NCBI RefSeq assembly: GCF_910591885.1
Contig: NC_063272.1
Span: forward strand, 751,001-815,000
Length of the DNA: 64,000 bases
Reading direction: 5' to 3'
Source of the DNA: Bombus terrestris
Taxonomy: Eukaryota; Arthropoda; Insecta; Hymenoptera; Apidae
The translations under genes and the position numbers were made by a program. Positions 12,401 to 24,499 of this stretch are shown piece by piece (the stretch's first letter is position 1; each line of letters begins with the position of its first letter). The notes under the pieces were generated by a model that did not search any database, was not told the DNA's origin, and saw only the letters and a list, made by a program, of their open reading frames with translations.

Positions 12401-15400
12401 TTTGGATGCTGAGAAAGCATGTATTATAACCACTGGCTTAAGAAAAGTTGCAGTCACGTGCAGAGAAAGTGCTTCGAGTAGTGCCGCACTTGCAAGTTCA
12501 GGTGTAATCACAAAGATGTTAAATGGCTTCAGGGATATATTTACTAATAGAGATACCCAATATCAAGGTATTTTTAATATATAAACTATTTTATAGTACA
12601 TAACATACCGATCCTTTTTACAACATTACATAATAAATTATTATAGATCTACAACATGCTGTGCTAGAAGTATTTACTTTGCTAGCGACACAATCGATTT
12701 CGCCCTCAGAGCTAGTCATGTACTTGTCTTTGTTCAAAGTTGATGAACCACCTCTACAACCGTTGTTGGAACCGCTTTTCCATCTAGGTTCAGCTGCACG
12801 TCCACAACCAAATTTTATCATATCTTTTCCTGTACCTTCTGATGCGAAAATATTATTGAAAATTCAATCGGAAGAATATAAGAATCTGGAAAAGGTTGAA
12901 AATCTTGTAAATAATTTCCGAAAAAGACATTTTACATCGGGTATATGCAGTCCATGGTCTGTGCATGCAACGTGTCTACCAATTGGTCCAGAACTAGCTT
13001 GGCCAGTTTGGTTGCATGGTTGTTCCGCCTCTATGTGGTTGAGAGTTGAAAGAGGATTACCCGTTAGTAACAAGGGAACAATGATTAATACTTCACCATT
13101 ATTCGATTCAGATGATGAGAGTTTGTCCGATTGGGGTATACTGTCTGATAATTGGAGTCGTGAAGGTTGGTAAAGTGGTTTACTAAGAACTAACAGAACT
13201 AACTATATATACATATATATAATCAATTTAATACTTTCTTCTAAGACTTTTGCCACAAGTCCATCATATAACTTTATCAAATGTAGCAATATATTTATTA
13301 TTTTGTATTCAATGCATGCTCTACACATTATCGTGGAAAGACCAATCGATGTCTGATCTTTTCTTGGGTATATCAGTCGTAGCAGGTTCGTCATCTCCAC
13401 CTACACCAACATCGATTATTCATTTGATGTCTATTGGATTTGAGACTCTGGTGCTTGAAACGTGGTTGGATCTTAAATCAGGTAAACTATTTTAAATAGA
13501 CTTTTAACTTTTTAGTATGATTAATGTATTTTATTCCTTTCTTTTATATTTCAGATAAATTAATTTTACGATTAACTCGGCCAGATGACAAAATGAATAG
13601 AACAGTTTCGGAAACATCTGTAATTGGTATGCTTTCTTCTGGTCGATGGCATCATTTAGCATTGAATTTCAAAGACACAGTTTTGAATAAACACAGTGCG
13701 GTAGTTGAAGTCGTGCTTTGGGTAGATGGGTGGAGAGAAATTAATGCGCAATTGCCATTTGATGGGCTGCTAGTGAGGAAACCTGGCACTACGTGTGTTT
13801 TATTAGGACAAGTTGGATCCAGCACTATCGGTGCTTGGTATCTTGGAAATTTAATGGTATTCAGGTGCGCATCTTTCTTATGAGACATATAACTACCAAT
13901 TAATAATTATATCATATGTATGCAATGTTAAACATTAATTTATAGATGTCCAGTATTTACGAAGGAGAGAGCATTATACCTAGCAAGCCTTGGCCCTAAT
14001 TATACTAATCTTGCAGAATGTACTTTAAACATAGAGAAGCCAGATTTTACGCAACTAATTGCATCTGGCGCTTTAGATGGTGTACGAGAAATACGATTTG
14101 GTGAGTACCATAACAGAGATATAACATAAAAGAGAGGGAGAAAGAGAGAACGAGCGAATAGCCAATTATATTTTTATCTAATATAGAGGGAGGAAAATTT
14201 GATACAAGTCGAAGGAAATCATATGGCGGAACGTACTTAAGACACGCTATTGAAACTAAAGTATCTGAGACGAAAATCGATTGGGATACAGTTATGGATG
14301 CTACAAATTCGCAATTGGCTGAATTGCAAGATAATCTGCTTCTTAGTTATGAAGCTCAAAACCCCAATATTGTTCATTTATATCCTCAGGCTATTGCAAA
14401 TCCAGCTGGTAGGTTTATTACTTCATAAGTTTATATTTGTTAATTAATGCTTGATAATCATTAATTCCTCTTGCATAAATATTACATGCTTATTTTTAGC
14501 TGTGGTAAGAAATCTATTTCCGGGTCAACCAGGTTTTAGAGTTGTTTTTGCACCGGAACATAGAGTTTCACAGCAACCACCTTTATCTGTGACTCCGATA
14601 CTTTCTGCTCGATTAGAATGCCAACAGTATAGAGGTCTTGTACCCGCTGCCATTTTAGCAGGCGGTGTACCTATATTTTTATATTTGTTCGCAAGAGTAA
14701 GCATAATTATACAGAAATATTTAATACTGTCAATTATGATTACTTATGATCATCATTAAATAAATTTATAGATAGTCGAATTAAATTCTAAAGAAGAAGA
14801 GCAAGCATTAGCTCTTTCAATAGTTCTACAGTTAATACGGAATGACTCTGAACTTTTAAATCAGTACCGATCAGAAGATGGAACATCTTTAATCCTATGC
14901 ATTTTAGAATCACCTCGATGTCACACAGGTAGACACATTCTGAAAGCAATGTTAGATGCAGCTTGTGATAGTTCGATCCTAATAAAAGATATCGGCAGCG
15001 GTAATCATTTAGTTTCACAAAATTGCGAAGCTGTTATTACGGATCCAGATTTAATAAAAGGTGCATTGACCGCATGGAGAACATGGGCAAAATATGATAC
15101 ATTAAATTTGCTATTGCAAGCGTTGTTATTATTATTAAGAGATCAACATTCACAGCGTGAGTTCAACGCAGCTCAATTAAATAGAGTCGGAATTGTTGAT
15201 ACCATTTTAACACTATGCAAAGTAATTTAATATTTTTTGTAAATACTGTATTTTATAATAAATATACTAAAGAATTCATAAAAATATCTTATTGTTTATT
15301 ATAGGAGCATTTTATGTACGATGAGTTTGGTGCTGTGCTTGATTCTTCAACAGGAACTGCAGTGGTTGAATTGATTAGAGCACTTATGGGAGCACCTCCA

Positions 15401-18400
15401 GAATTTGCTCATCTAGTAGCTATTACTGACTACTTAGTTCTGGTTCATCAAGCATCTGAAACTTATATTACACACTCAAGACACAATATATATTTTTTGT
15501 TACCACCGATTGGAGAAAAAAAAGTTGTAAAAGTTGCCGCTACAGTAACTTCCAACTCTTTAGATGAATCCATAGAAACTATTGAAAATAGTAAATTGGA
15601 TAAAGGTTTAACAAATATACAGGTTCGTATTTGCTATTAAATAGGTTGTAAAATAAGTAATAAAAGATAAAATTCGATTGAAATTACTTTTTTAGATTCA
15701 GAGAAATAGAATGCCTAAAAGAAAAGAACGCCGAAATGGTCGTCCTCAAGATACCAGTGCTGGAGAGGATTCAGGAATCGCAGCTAGTGATGGATCCAAC
15801 CCTCTTAGTAACGTAAGTATGTAATTAAGTCTGCTGTTTATTAATTATAATTTACTGCAAACTCTGATTTTTTACATAGGAAAAACAATCTACGTGGATG
15901 GATGAAAGAAAAGCTTGTCAAGGTTTAGTTTGTGAAGGACTTTTATTACTCCTCCGAGATGCAGTTAGGGTTTTACCTGATAGCCAAGTTGGATCGGTTT
16001 TGAAACACGTTTTAAGAGCTGAACTTTTACTTGTACTGGCTAATAATCCAGACACTAGGATTCGTACAGCACTAGCTAAGGTATGATAGGATGTAAAAAG
16101 GAAGTAAGTTCTATTTTCACTCAAGTATTATAATAACTGGTTAACTTATAGGTCGTACAAATATATTTACAACGTGCTAGTGATGAGGAAGTCAACAAAT
16201 TTATAAAGCAAAAATATTTTATACATTTAGCAAACCAAATAGCATTATATCCTGGAAGTGAATCATTGGTAGTTGCTTTAGAAAATTTAGCTTTACGAGG
16301 CCCAACTCTGGCTGCAATGCCTCCATTAATGGCTATAATAGCGAAAGCAGCAGCTAGTGAATCAAATGTAGTTAGACCAATCGTATCATTTATGACTGAC
16401 ATAATTGCAAAGGTACGATATCGTAATTCGGTCTCATTTATTAAAAAAAATTAATTAACAAAATTTACTTTCAGAATCCTACTGCTTTGAGAATGCTTTT
16501 GGAACAAGGTTTGATTGAATCATTAGTTCAAGGATTAGTAGGAAGTGTCCATAAAAGTGGTTCTACATCTCTTCATCGAGATATTCATGTACTTTTTGTG
16601 GCCATTGCCACAAAACTTTTGGAATCCCCAGGAAATCATCAAATGCAAGCTGTCCTAGACTTGCATTTGATATTAAACCATATGGAATTGAAAGAAAAAT
16701 CTCACTACATTAAAAATAGAACGTGTATATCAGTTGTAAGAGATGCACAGGTAGCACTTTTTGATGGAGAACTCGACGTTCTTATAACGAAAGTCTCAAA
16801 TCAATCAAGTTTCCGATTACGTAGTACAGCATCGTATCTAGCCTCAGCTTCCCATATAACTTCAGGTAGCACTTGTATTACAAATAATGAAAAGATAAAA
16901 TTTCAGTTTCTACACTTTATCAGTATCGTATTTTTTAGTTTTTACAACGTCCAGTGAACAGAGTGATCATGGTTCTCGATCATCTAGCTATGCGAGTTTA
17001 CATACACCTTCCATCACAACCTTACGCGAACCAAGCAAAGGAGAATTGCTTGAACGGTTTCGCATTGTTCTCAGCCGTGCTGCTGAATTTATAACAGCAG
17101 CTGATGATTCACCTTCTGGCAACGAGTTACAGTTAACTAAAAGATTGTTTTCAATACTTTTACATGGTCTTTGTAATCCACTACAAAAAAAAAATCATTG
17201 GAGTAGCGGATGGTCAACCAGACACGCTTTAAGAAAATATACGGCCAAATTAATGGTGTGGTTACTTGGACCACATCAAAGTAATAATACGAGGATTTTT
17301 GCTGTTAGATCACTAATGGAAGAGCCGAGAGCTCGTGAAATTCTGTCCTCTCTTTTGGAAGTTCATCCACAAGTAAGTCTATCGATTAATCCATATTTAT
17401 CTGTTCTCTATTTTCTTATGTATATGTTTCAATGCATTTACATATATCAGGTAGAACAAAAGTTCGCTGTCTTCTTTTGGGATCTCTTACAAAGACGAGA
17501 TGAGATGCCTAGTGCTGATGCAAGGATATGTATAGAATTGAAGGAAGCTTTGAGTATATGGGATTTAGCAAAAGAAATAGAACAAGCTAGTCCTGGAATA
17601 TGGAATGAAGAATTAGCATTGCTAAGACGAGAATTGATGAGAGATCGAGATATATGGATCGACAATAATCTTCCTGCAATTCAAAGGTAAGTAAAATTAA
17701 ATAGAGTGTTATATTTTTTATTCCTTTGTTTTACAAAATATTTTTCTTGTTTATTAGGATTGCCAACAGATTTGATGTACTTGCTAAACAACTAACGGAA
17801 AGTGCAATGACTATAACGCGTACTGTCGTGGAAGAACAAAATCGAGAACGTAAAGTATTAATGGAAAGACTGAAACATTCAAGAGCGATGGAAGCTCAAG
17901 CAATTGCTAAATGGAGAGATTTAGCAAGACGTCTAACGCATGAAAGAGCCCCTTGGCATTTTCCAAACAGTTATCCAAGAAATTGGGAACTAGATCCTAC
18001 GGAGGGTCCTGCTAGAGTTAGAATACGATTGCAGCGGTGTCATTTAAACATTGATCGAAGATTTTTTATGACCGAATATCAAGACAGGCTAGGTTTGATT
18101 GCTATTATTCTATTAATTATTTTCATTCAATTTGTTTGTATTTACATAAATTTCATTTTTTGGCGTACAGATACAGTAAAGATCGAAGCCCCTTTATCTT
18201 ATTTATTTACGAATAATCGACAAGATGCAAATGCTACAGCATTAATCGAGCGACTGCATACCAGTGAAAGAATACGTAAAATGTCTCCAGCCAAAGTAGT
18301 TACACCTAGAGCTGAATTATCTGGTGAAGTTCTTATTGGTGAAACATGTCTTTATTTTGTTCCTGATAATCCTGATGTTCTACTGCACACAGATGTACGA

Positions 18401-21314
18401 TTCTGCTAACCCTTTTATTATTCTATGAATTCATTATTATACATTTAATTGGATACATAATAATTACAGATAGCTTTAGGTGGCTTGGATTTGGCTATGG
18501 TGGGTGGAACAGCTTGGCGCCTTGAAGATATTCGAGAATTGCATCGAAGAAGATATCAGTTACAAGAAAGAGCTATTGAAATATTCCTTATTACAGGAAG
18601 AACTTACTTATTAGCATTTAATTCTTCAAAGGTACATATATCTTATCTTAAAAATAAATACTATATAAAATTCTTCATAATGATATTTAACTCACAGGAA
18701 AGAGATGAATTTGTAACGGAATTATCTGCTTGCAATTTACCGAGACGAATACCTGGTGATGATTTAAACGAAGCTATCTCGTTGTGGCGAAGTGGGGCAT
18801 TAACAAATTGGGAATATATTACTTGTCTAAATAAATTAGCCGGACGTTCATATAATGATTTAATGCAGTATCCTGTATTCCCATTTGTATTAGCTGATTA
18901 TACAAGTGAAAAAATTGATTTAAGTAATCCAAAGATTTATCGGTAAGTATAATAAGTATAATACGTAAAAGTATGATCAGGGAAATATTTATGAAAAATC
19001 AATTTTTTTTTAGAAATTTCAAACGCCCTATGGCTGTGCAGGATAAAAAGAATGAACAACACTATATAAATAATTACAACGTAAGTGATTTAATTATATT
19101 TATTAAAAAAAAAAATAAAAGAAAATATTGTTTATAATATCATTTACCATTTTATATAGTATCTCAAACAAGCTTTATCGGAAGGTTTAAACTTAATAGC
19201 GTTAAATCAAGAACCATTCCATTACGGATCGCATTATAGTAATTCTGGAACAGTTCTTCACTTTCTAGTAAGATTACCACCATTTACTAGTATGTTTCTA
19301 TGCTATCAAGGTAAATTAAAGTTGCTTTTTAGATGTATGAATTATTGTTGAGATTTAATTTTCATAATTCAGTTTATTTCTATTTTTGAAGACGACAATT
19401 TTGATATTCCTGATCGAACATTTCATGCACTGGCTACTACATGGAGATTAACTAGTTGCGATTCAACAACAGATGTGAAAGAATTAATTCCTGAGTTTTT
19501 CTATTTGCCTGAATTTTTGTTGAATTCCGAAGGTAATATAGATAATTATGGCTCAAAAAATAATATGTAAGTTAATTAATATTCAAAACAAACTTTGTTA
19601 AAGGATTTAATTTTGGAGTTCGACAAAATGGTAACCGGGTTGGAGATGTTGAATTACCGAAATGGTGTGGAGGTGATGCACGACTTTTTATTCTTGCTCA
19701 TAGAGCAGCATTAGAAGCAGATCTTGTCAGGGAAGTTCTCCCTTATTGGATCGATCTGGTATTCGGATTTAGGCAAACTGGTAGACCAGCAGTGGAAGCT
19801 ATAAATGTTTTCCATCCTGCCGTATGTTGATACCAACATTCATGCAATCATATTTAAAAGTGTAATTTAAATTTATGGATTTATTTTTTTAGACCTACTA
19901 TGGATTTAATGTTGAACAAATAGCAGATCCTTTAGAACGTCAAGCTTGGGAAACGATGGTTCGAACATATGGCCAAACACCAGCGCAATTATTTACGGTT
20001 GCGCATCCCTTACTGATTCAAAATCTTGCAAATACAATAGTTCATAGTTTATTACCACAAGTTATTGAAGGTGTAGATGGCATAAAATGGGGAAACTATG
20101 TTGGTGCTCCTGGAAATGAACCAGTTTTATGTTGGAAACATAAACATAAAGCACCATTAGCATCTTTAGTTCCTTTAATGACTGGTGATGTTTTTGGATT
20201 ACCTAGCTATACTACTTTATTACTCGTTTATACAAAAGAGAAGGGTACATATCATTAATTTCATGTAAACATTTCAATAGTCACATTTGCAGAACTAGAT
20301 TGTATAATGTTTCTTTCTAGGCACAAGTATGTTAAGTGGAGCATTTGTATCAGGAGCTGCTTTAGTATCATGGAATGGTACAGATGGAATTGTAAGACTA
20401 AAATGTAAAAAAGAGCAACCACCAAGGCCATTAATTAGATCTTCGGGTCTTGACCCAGTAAGTAGATACATTACTATTTTCTAGTACTTTTTTGAATTGT
20501 AAATTACATAACATAATTTTTTTTTTTTTAGATTACAATCTTGGGATCAGCTCCAGATTGTGGACAACTATGGATAGGTCATTTATCTGGTAAAATTACG
20601 GTGCATACATACACAGTTGTAATAAGCAAAATTGACTTCACTTTAATACCAGCATCTGTACTGTTAGCTCATAGAAGTAGAATAACAGCAGTGTTTTTGT
20701 CACGGGCATTTAGCATCGCTGTTTCAGGTGACTCAAGTGGTGTTATTGTTATTTGGGACTTAAATAGGTAAGTATTCTAATAAATAAATAGATAAAAACA
20801 TTCATATAACATCTAAACTTATTTGTTATCCTTTTGTAGTTTGACATACATAAGATCCATATTCTGTGAACACAACTATCCTATTCGTTTACTATCGATT
20901 AGCGAAACTCTCGGAGATATAGCAGTTACTTATGAAATTCCTAGTGAAAACACACCTACCAGTCAATCCGAATTGAAAGTATTTACTATCAATGCAAGGG
21001 CAGTTGGATCTATTTTATCAAGAAGAAGAATAACAGCTCTTTGCTATAGCAACGCACCAGAAGGAGTATCTGTAAATGTTATTGCAACAGGATTAGACAA
21101 TGGTGTAATAAGGCTATGGAGTAGTTGGGATTTAAGATTAGTCAGAGAAATTATAAATGGTATAAAAGGATGCGGAGCAGTAATTGCGATAGCATGGGCT
21201 TTAGACCAACATCACTTATATGCTGTAACCGAAGACTTCACCATTCTCATATGGGAAGGATCAAAACGTTTAAGCAATGGTACTCCAAAATTTGTAAATT
21301 TAACGTCACTCTAA
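6431..21314 (+). CDS. LYST: LYST / mauve, lysosomal-trafficking regulator (BEACH protein)
   Basis: 34 coding exons, about 3437 residues, close to human LYST (about 3800): 6431-6437, 6698-6936, 8009-8094, 8731-11429, 11511-11576, 11851-12005, 12082-12323, 12398-12567, 12647-13165, 13386-13481, 13555-13864, 13946-14100, 14187-14408, 14500-14696, 14772-15221, 15305-15622, 15696-15812, 15880-16080, 16152-16412, 16475-16865, 16939-17372, 17451-17686, 17758-18092, 18171-18394, 18470-18631, 18698-18942, 19014-19080, 19160-19310, 19392-19532, 19604-19821, 19893-20244, 20321-20457, 20532-20767, 20840-21314. Frame is kept throughout. The N-terminal block ELLSDVHELC and the BEACH signatures HYGSHYSNSGTVLHFLVR and AVEAINVFHPATYYGF match LYST rather than WDFY3 or neurobeachin. 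Known role: size and fusion control of lysosomes and related granules. The start is the ATG at 6431, which splices in frame; an ATG at 6862 is an alternative start. The weakest border is the exon ending at 13165 (donor gttggt). Confidence 0.96.
6937..8730 (+). other. LYST 5' introns (6937-8008 and 8095-8730)
   Basis: These are the longest introns of LYST; nearly all later ones are under 100 bp, the exception being 11577-11850. They are AT-rich and hold only short open frames without family resemblance. Early long introns often carry regulatory sites, but none can be named here. Confidence 0.7.
12997..14100 (+). other. LYST concanavalin-A-like (LamG-like) segment
   Basis: The exons here encode a beta-rich stretch (PVWLHGCSASMWLRVERG, then HLMSIGFETLVLETWLD, then GRWHHLALNF and VVLWVDGWRE). 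The W-HH-A and VDG pattern is typical of the ConA-like lectin fold found upstream of PH-BEACH in LYST and its relatives. It is thought to help bind partners. The exon joint 13165/13386 lies inside it. Confidence 0.7.
18015..18745 (+). other. LYST PH-BEACH domain
   Basis: The segment spans VRIRLQRCHLNIDRRFF, GEVLIGETCLYFVPDN, WRLEDIRELHRRRYQLQ, AIEIFLITGRTYLLAF and the closing helix ERDEFVTEL. This is the PH-like fold that always precedes BEACH. It is split over five exons. Confidence 0.85.
18798..20005 (+). other. LYST BEACH domain
   Basis: It starts at LTNWEYITCLNKLAGRS and includes the diagnostic YPVFPFVLADY, HYGSHYSNSG, DVKELIPEFFYLPEFL and FGVRQNG. It ends near TYGQTPAQLF. The domain is split by five short introns. 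BEACH is the defining module of this trafficking family, and its biochemical role is still poorly known. Confidence 0.92.
20321..21314 (+). other. LYST C-terminal WD repeats
   Basis: The last three exons encode WD-like blades with SGDSSGVIVIWDLN, GLDNGVIRLWSSWDLRLVREI and a final ILIWEGSKR. WD repeats close every LYST-type BEACH protein and form a propeller used for partner binding. The stop TAA is at 21312-21314. Confidence 0.88.
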
Positions 21315-21410
21315 TGTAAATAAAACTAAAATGTATTTTAAGTGGATAGACAACATGTAAATGTTAAATATTATTCAACATATGTTTTCATTTTATTAAG
21401 TATTTTATAA

Positions 21411-21416
21411 AATAAA
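21411..21416 (+). terminator. LYST candidate poly(A) signal
   Basis: AATAAA lies 97 bases after the LYST stop, a usual distance. Confidence 0.55.
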
Positions 21417-21779
21417 AAGGATGTTTTTTACAATTATGACACTAGTGTCACATTCGTAATAATTTTGTATAATCACATCAAACTCTTAAGATATCGCATG
21501 ATCATTATATTTGTAATTAGTAGATAAAAATCCAACTGTTGAAGTATTATTTTTCTAAAGTTTTCAATACGATAACTTTCATGATCTAATAACATATCAA
21601 CATTTATACTTTTATATTCTGTTATAGTATAAGAAATACAGACTTATTAACATATTTATAAATGTACTGATAGTATATTAATGATATGCTTACAACTTCT
21701 AATTTCATAAATTTGTTTCATTCATGATATTGTAACATGTGTATATAAACATATCTAATAAACATATCAAGCAATAGAT

Positions 21780-22583
21780 TCAAATAACATTTAAGCAATC
21801 TTCAATAATTTCAAACAGTGGGTAATACTTTCCTGTTCTTTTCGCAACCTGTTCAGCTGTATCTCCGCTTGAATTTACCAATCTTGGATTTGTATCTGGA
21901 TGCAATAAAAGAAGTTGCAAAGTAGGAGAATTATGAGAACTTGCAGATACTAAATGCAAAGGAGTTTGATCTCCTTTACTTCTGGCATTTATATCTGCTC
22001 CATTTGCAATTAATACCATTGCACATTCAACGTTATTCCAGCAACAAGCAGAATGTAATGGTTGCCATTCATCCATAGTTTTAGCATCTATCTTTGCACC
22101 TGCTTGAAGTAAATACTACGAACAAGATAAAACATTGATGCACTTATTTACAAACACTTTTGTAAAAGAAAAAATTACGTTCAAAATGTAATATTCATAC
22201 TTCTACAATTCCTACATGATTGCCATAACATGCTCTATGCAATGGAGTATAACCATCTTTGTCTGTACATTCTAACAATAGTGGGTTTTCCATTAATAAT
22301 TTTTGCACTTTATCCAGCTTGCCATTCTCCGCTGCAGTCAGAATTTCTTTTGCATCAGGTTCTATAAAACATATATACATGTTACAGAATTAATAATGAA
22401 AAATTGTAATACACAATTCCAAATCATCATCTAACCTTTTGCATTACGTTCAGCCTCTACTCCATCATCGTCATCTTCCCATGCACTAACTTGCATACGT
22501 TCACTTCGTGGTTGACTTAACATTCGATCACGGATTGCTTCCAAATCCGTCAATTGATCACTTTCCTCTCCGGATGATGACAT
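21780..22583 (-). CDS. ANKRD49: ANKRD49 ortholog, ankyrin-repeat protein
   Basis: Three exons read right to left: 22583-22436, 22361-22201 and 22115-21780, total 645 nt, 214 residues (human ANKRD49 is 239). Introns are phase 1 and phase 0 with GT/AG ends. The N-terminal third is acidic (SAWEDDDDGVEAE) and precedes the repeats, as in ANKRD49. Ankyrin repeats follow: ILTAAENGKLDKVQKLL, GYTPLHRACYGNHVGIVEYL, EWQPLHSACCWNNVECAMVL and DQTPLHLVSASSH. The end, KYYPLFEIIEDCLN, matches the conserved ANKRD49 tail YxYLFEIVEGC. The vertebrate protein is nuclear and testis-enriched and is reported to affect autophagy and spermatogenesis. Its role in insects is not established. It converges with LYST and shares a head-to-head promoter with RSPH9. 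Confidence 0.94.
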
Positions 22584-22789
22584 TTTTCTTTCATTTCAGA
22601 TCAAATAAACAATATTATGTGAAACGTTTTTATCATATATTATACGGATCCATCTGCTGGAGTATGAAGACACTGCTTATATATAAATTAAATTCGATCA
22701 GTTTTTTCAGATGCGAAAATCATCTCATTTTTTCGATTGTTTTTAAAATGTTTTAAGACTAATTTATGATTTCGGTACGATAGAACGAA
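22584..22789. promoter_or_regulatory. Bidirectional promoter ANKRD49 (-) / RSPH9 (+)
   Basis: Only 206 bases separate the two start codons, so both 5' UTRs and core promoters must lie here. A TATA-like TATATAAA (22678-22685) and an initiator-like TCAGTT (22698-22703) point toward RSPH9. The start sites themselves are inferred. Confidence 0.65.
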
Positions 22790-23852
22790 ATGGAATGTCT
22801 GAAACTTTTAGAGACTCTAGATATCTTTGGTTACGCTGGCGTATGCGTGGGAACAGAAAACTCACAGCTATTACAAAATTCTCTCATAATATTGCAAAAA
22901 GAAAATCATTTTCAAAAGTGTTATTATTGGGGTAAAATCTATGGGGTTCGAAATGATTATCATATTGCGTTTGGTTTTGAAAAAGATTGCTTGAACGATC
23001 AAGTATATTATTACAGGTAAGCTAACATATCAAAACGATTCTTTAACAGAGCATTTCAAAAAGATAGAATATCTGAATTAGTACGGATGGCTTAAATTGG
23101 TTGTTACTACCGAAAGCAAATAAATGTGCACGATTTTTGACACCTCTTACAATTAATAAGTTCGAAGGGGATCCTTCTATAGCCACCAACGTTTATAATG
23201 TTAATCCTCCGTTCCCGCCAAACGAAGATCCCAAAAAGTATTACGACGTAAGTAAAAAACAGTTGGAGAGATTAATTTTTCAAATTAATAAGAGAAGAAT
23301 GTTTAAAAATCAATAATTCTTGATATGTTAGGGTCCTATACCAAAAGAACTGAAAGAGGAAGACAGACTGGCAGCTACGATAGAGATGATTAGAGAAGAT
23401 GCCATCATAATTCCTCGTGGTGCATGGTTTAAGTGTCCCAATGGGAATGTAATTGAAAATTTAAGTTTCGAAGGACTCGGTGTTGCAGATGCTTCGTATT
23501 TAAAATCGTATTTGCACGCTCGTTCCCCACAACAAAAATGGAATACCAATTTACTTACGAGACCTGATTATAATTACGCAATAGATTTTTTAGATACAAT
23601 TGATATGGATGTGCCATTAGGTACTTGATTAGAAAAATTTTAATAATAATTTTAGAAAGTTATCTTTTTGCTTTCTAATATATTTTATTAGGATGTTGGA
23701 ATCTACAGTTCTTACATGGCAAACAATCAGTGATTTTATATAATCTTTTTTGGCCTGGAATGACGTTTTATCATAAATTACATAGTCCGCATTATGGATT
23801 TCTTTACTTTGGACATGGGAAAAAGAATATGGATATTGTCTTTATGTTGTAA
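22790..23852 (+). CDS. RSPH9: Radial spoke head protein 9 (RSPH9)
   Basis: Four exons: 22790-23016, 23082-23247, 23332-23620 and 23692-23852, total 843 nt, 280 residues (human RSPH9 is 276). Phases 2, 0 and 1 agree, with GT/AG ends. Family marks in order: CYYWGKIYGVRNDYHIAFG (human FWGRILGLVADYYIAQG), the LNWLLLP block, the IIPRGAWFKCPNG block (human AIIPRGALFKTPFG), LSFEGL, and the C-terminal LFWPGMTFYH...YGFLYFGHGKKNMDIVFML, nearly the human ending. RSPH9 is part of the radial spoke head of 9+2 axonemes and helps control ciliary and flagellar beating. In an insect this implies sperm flagella. It is divergently paired with ANKRD49. Confidence 0.97.
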
Positions 23853-23859
23853 CTGTAGT

Positions 23860-23876
23860 AATAAAAAGTCAATAAA
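23860..23876 (+). terminator. RSPH9 poly(A) signals
   Basis: Two AATAAA hexamers (23860-23865 and 23871-23876) follow closely after the stop codon, implying a very short 3' UTR. Confidence 0.55.
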
Positions 23877-24299
23877 TTCAAATTTATGCTTTTCCTAAAA
23901 TCTATTCAATCTTATTCAACTAGTGAGATTCGTTCGATTATTTTTTGTTTTCTATGACAACCAGATACATATCTGCAATCACTATATTCAATATCAATTT
24001 TTTTTTACACGTAATTTACGGTATGTTATAATATTTCATTCGTTAAGTTTACAAGTAACAGCAGTACTAAGAATGACTTCAATTGGGGAAATAATTCTTA
24101 ATAAAAATGTCCAGCATTTCAAATTGTAACGCGTAAGTCTCGTTAACATAAGGTTATGAACGCTTTTATGGTTAAATTACGTTAAAGTAAAAAACGAGTG
24201 TATTAAATTTACAAAGTTTTACTATTCTAAGTTTCCTAAATAAATCGTTGCTTATTTTTTTAAATAAATAATTAATTACTCCCTTTCATGCGAATAAGA

Positions 24300-24499
24300 A
24301 TTAACCGCCGCCTTTGAGAACAGGCTTTGTGGATAAGCTAGTCGACCTCTCGTCACGTAAGATGGCAGTAGTATCTCGCTCATGGTTGGAGAATTTGAAC
24401 GCACAAGCGCAGTGACCGGCATACTCGAGTGAAGTGTTGTTGTAAGTGCTTGGGATCCGTATTTCGACAAATTTCTTCAGGATATTTCGCTGCTAACGG
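24300..24499 (+). promoter_or_regulatory. Putative promoter and non-coding first exon
   Basis: Just after the AT-rich RSPH9 tail the sequence becomes CpG-rich, with a YY1-like AAGATGGC core (24359-24366). It runs without coding potential to a consensus donor, CTAACG|GTAAGTG, at 24499/24500. This fits a housekeeping-type promoter and first exon on the + strand. The next + strand gene downstream is Akap200, so it may be a distal Akap200 promoter 30 kb from the start codon. An unannotated non-coding RNA is the alternative. Confidence 0.4.

Noticed and set aside
22620..22756. Open frame in the ANKRD49/RSPH9 gap
   Set aside because: It lies in the 206-bp promoter interval, is AT-rich and has no family resemblance.
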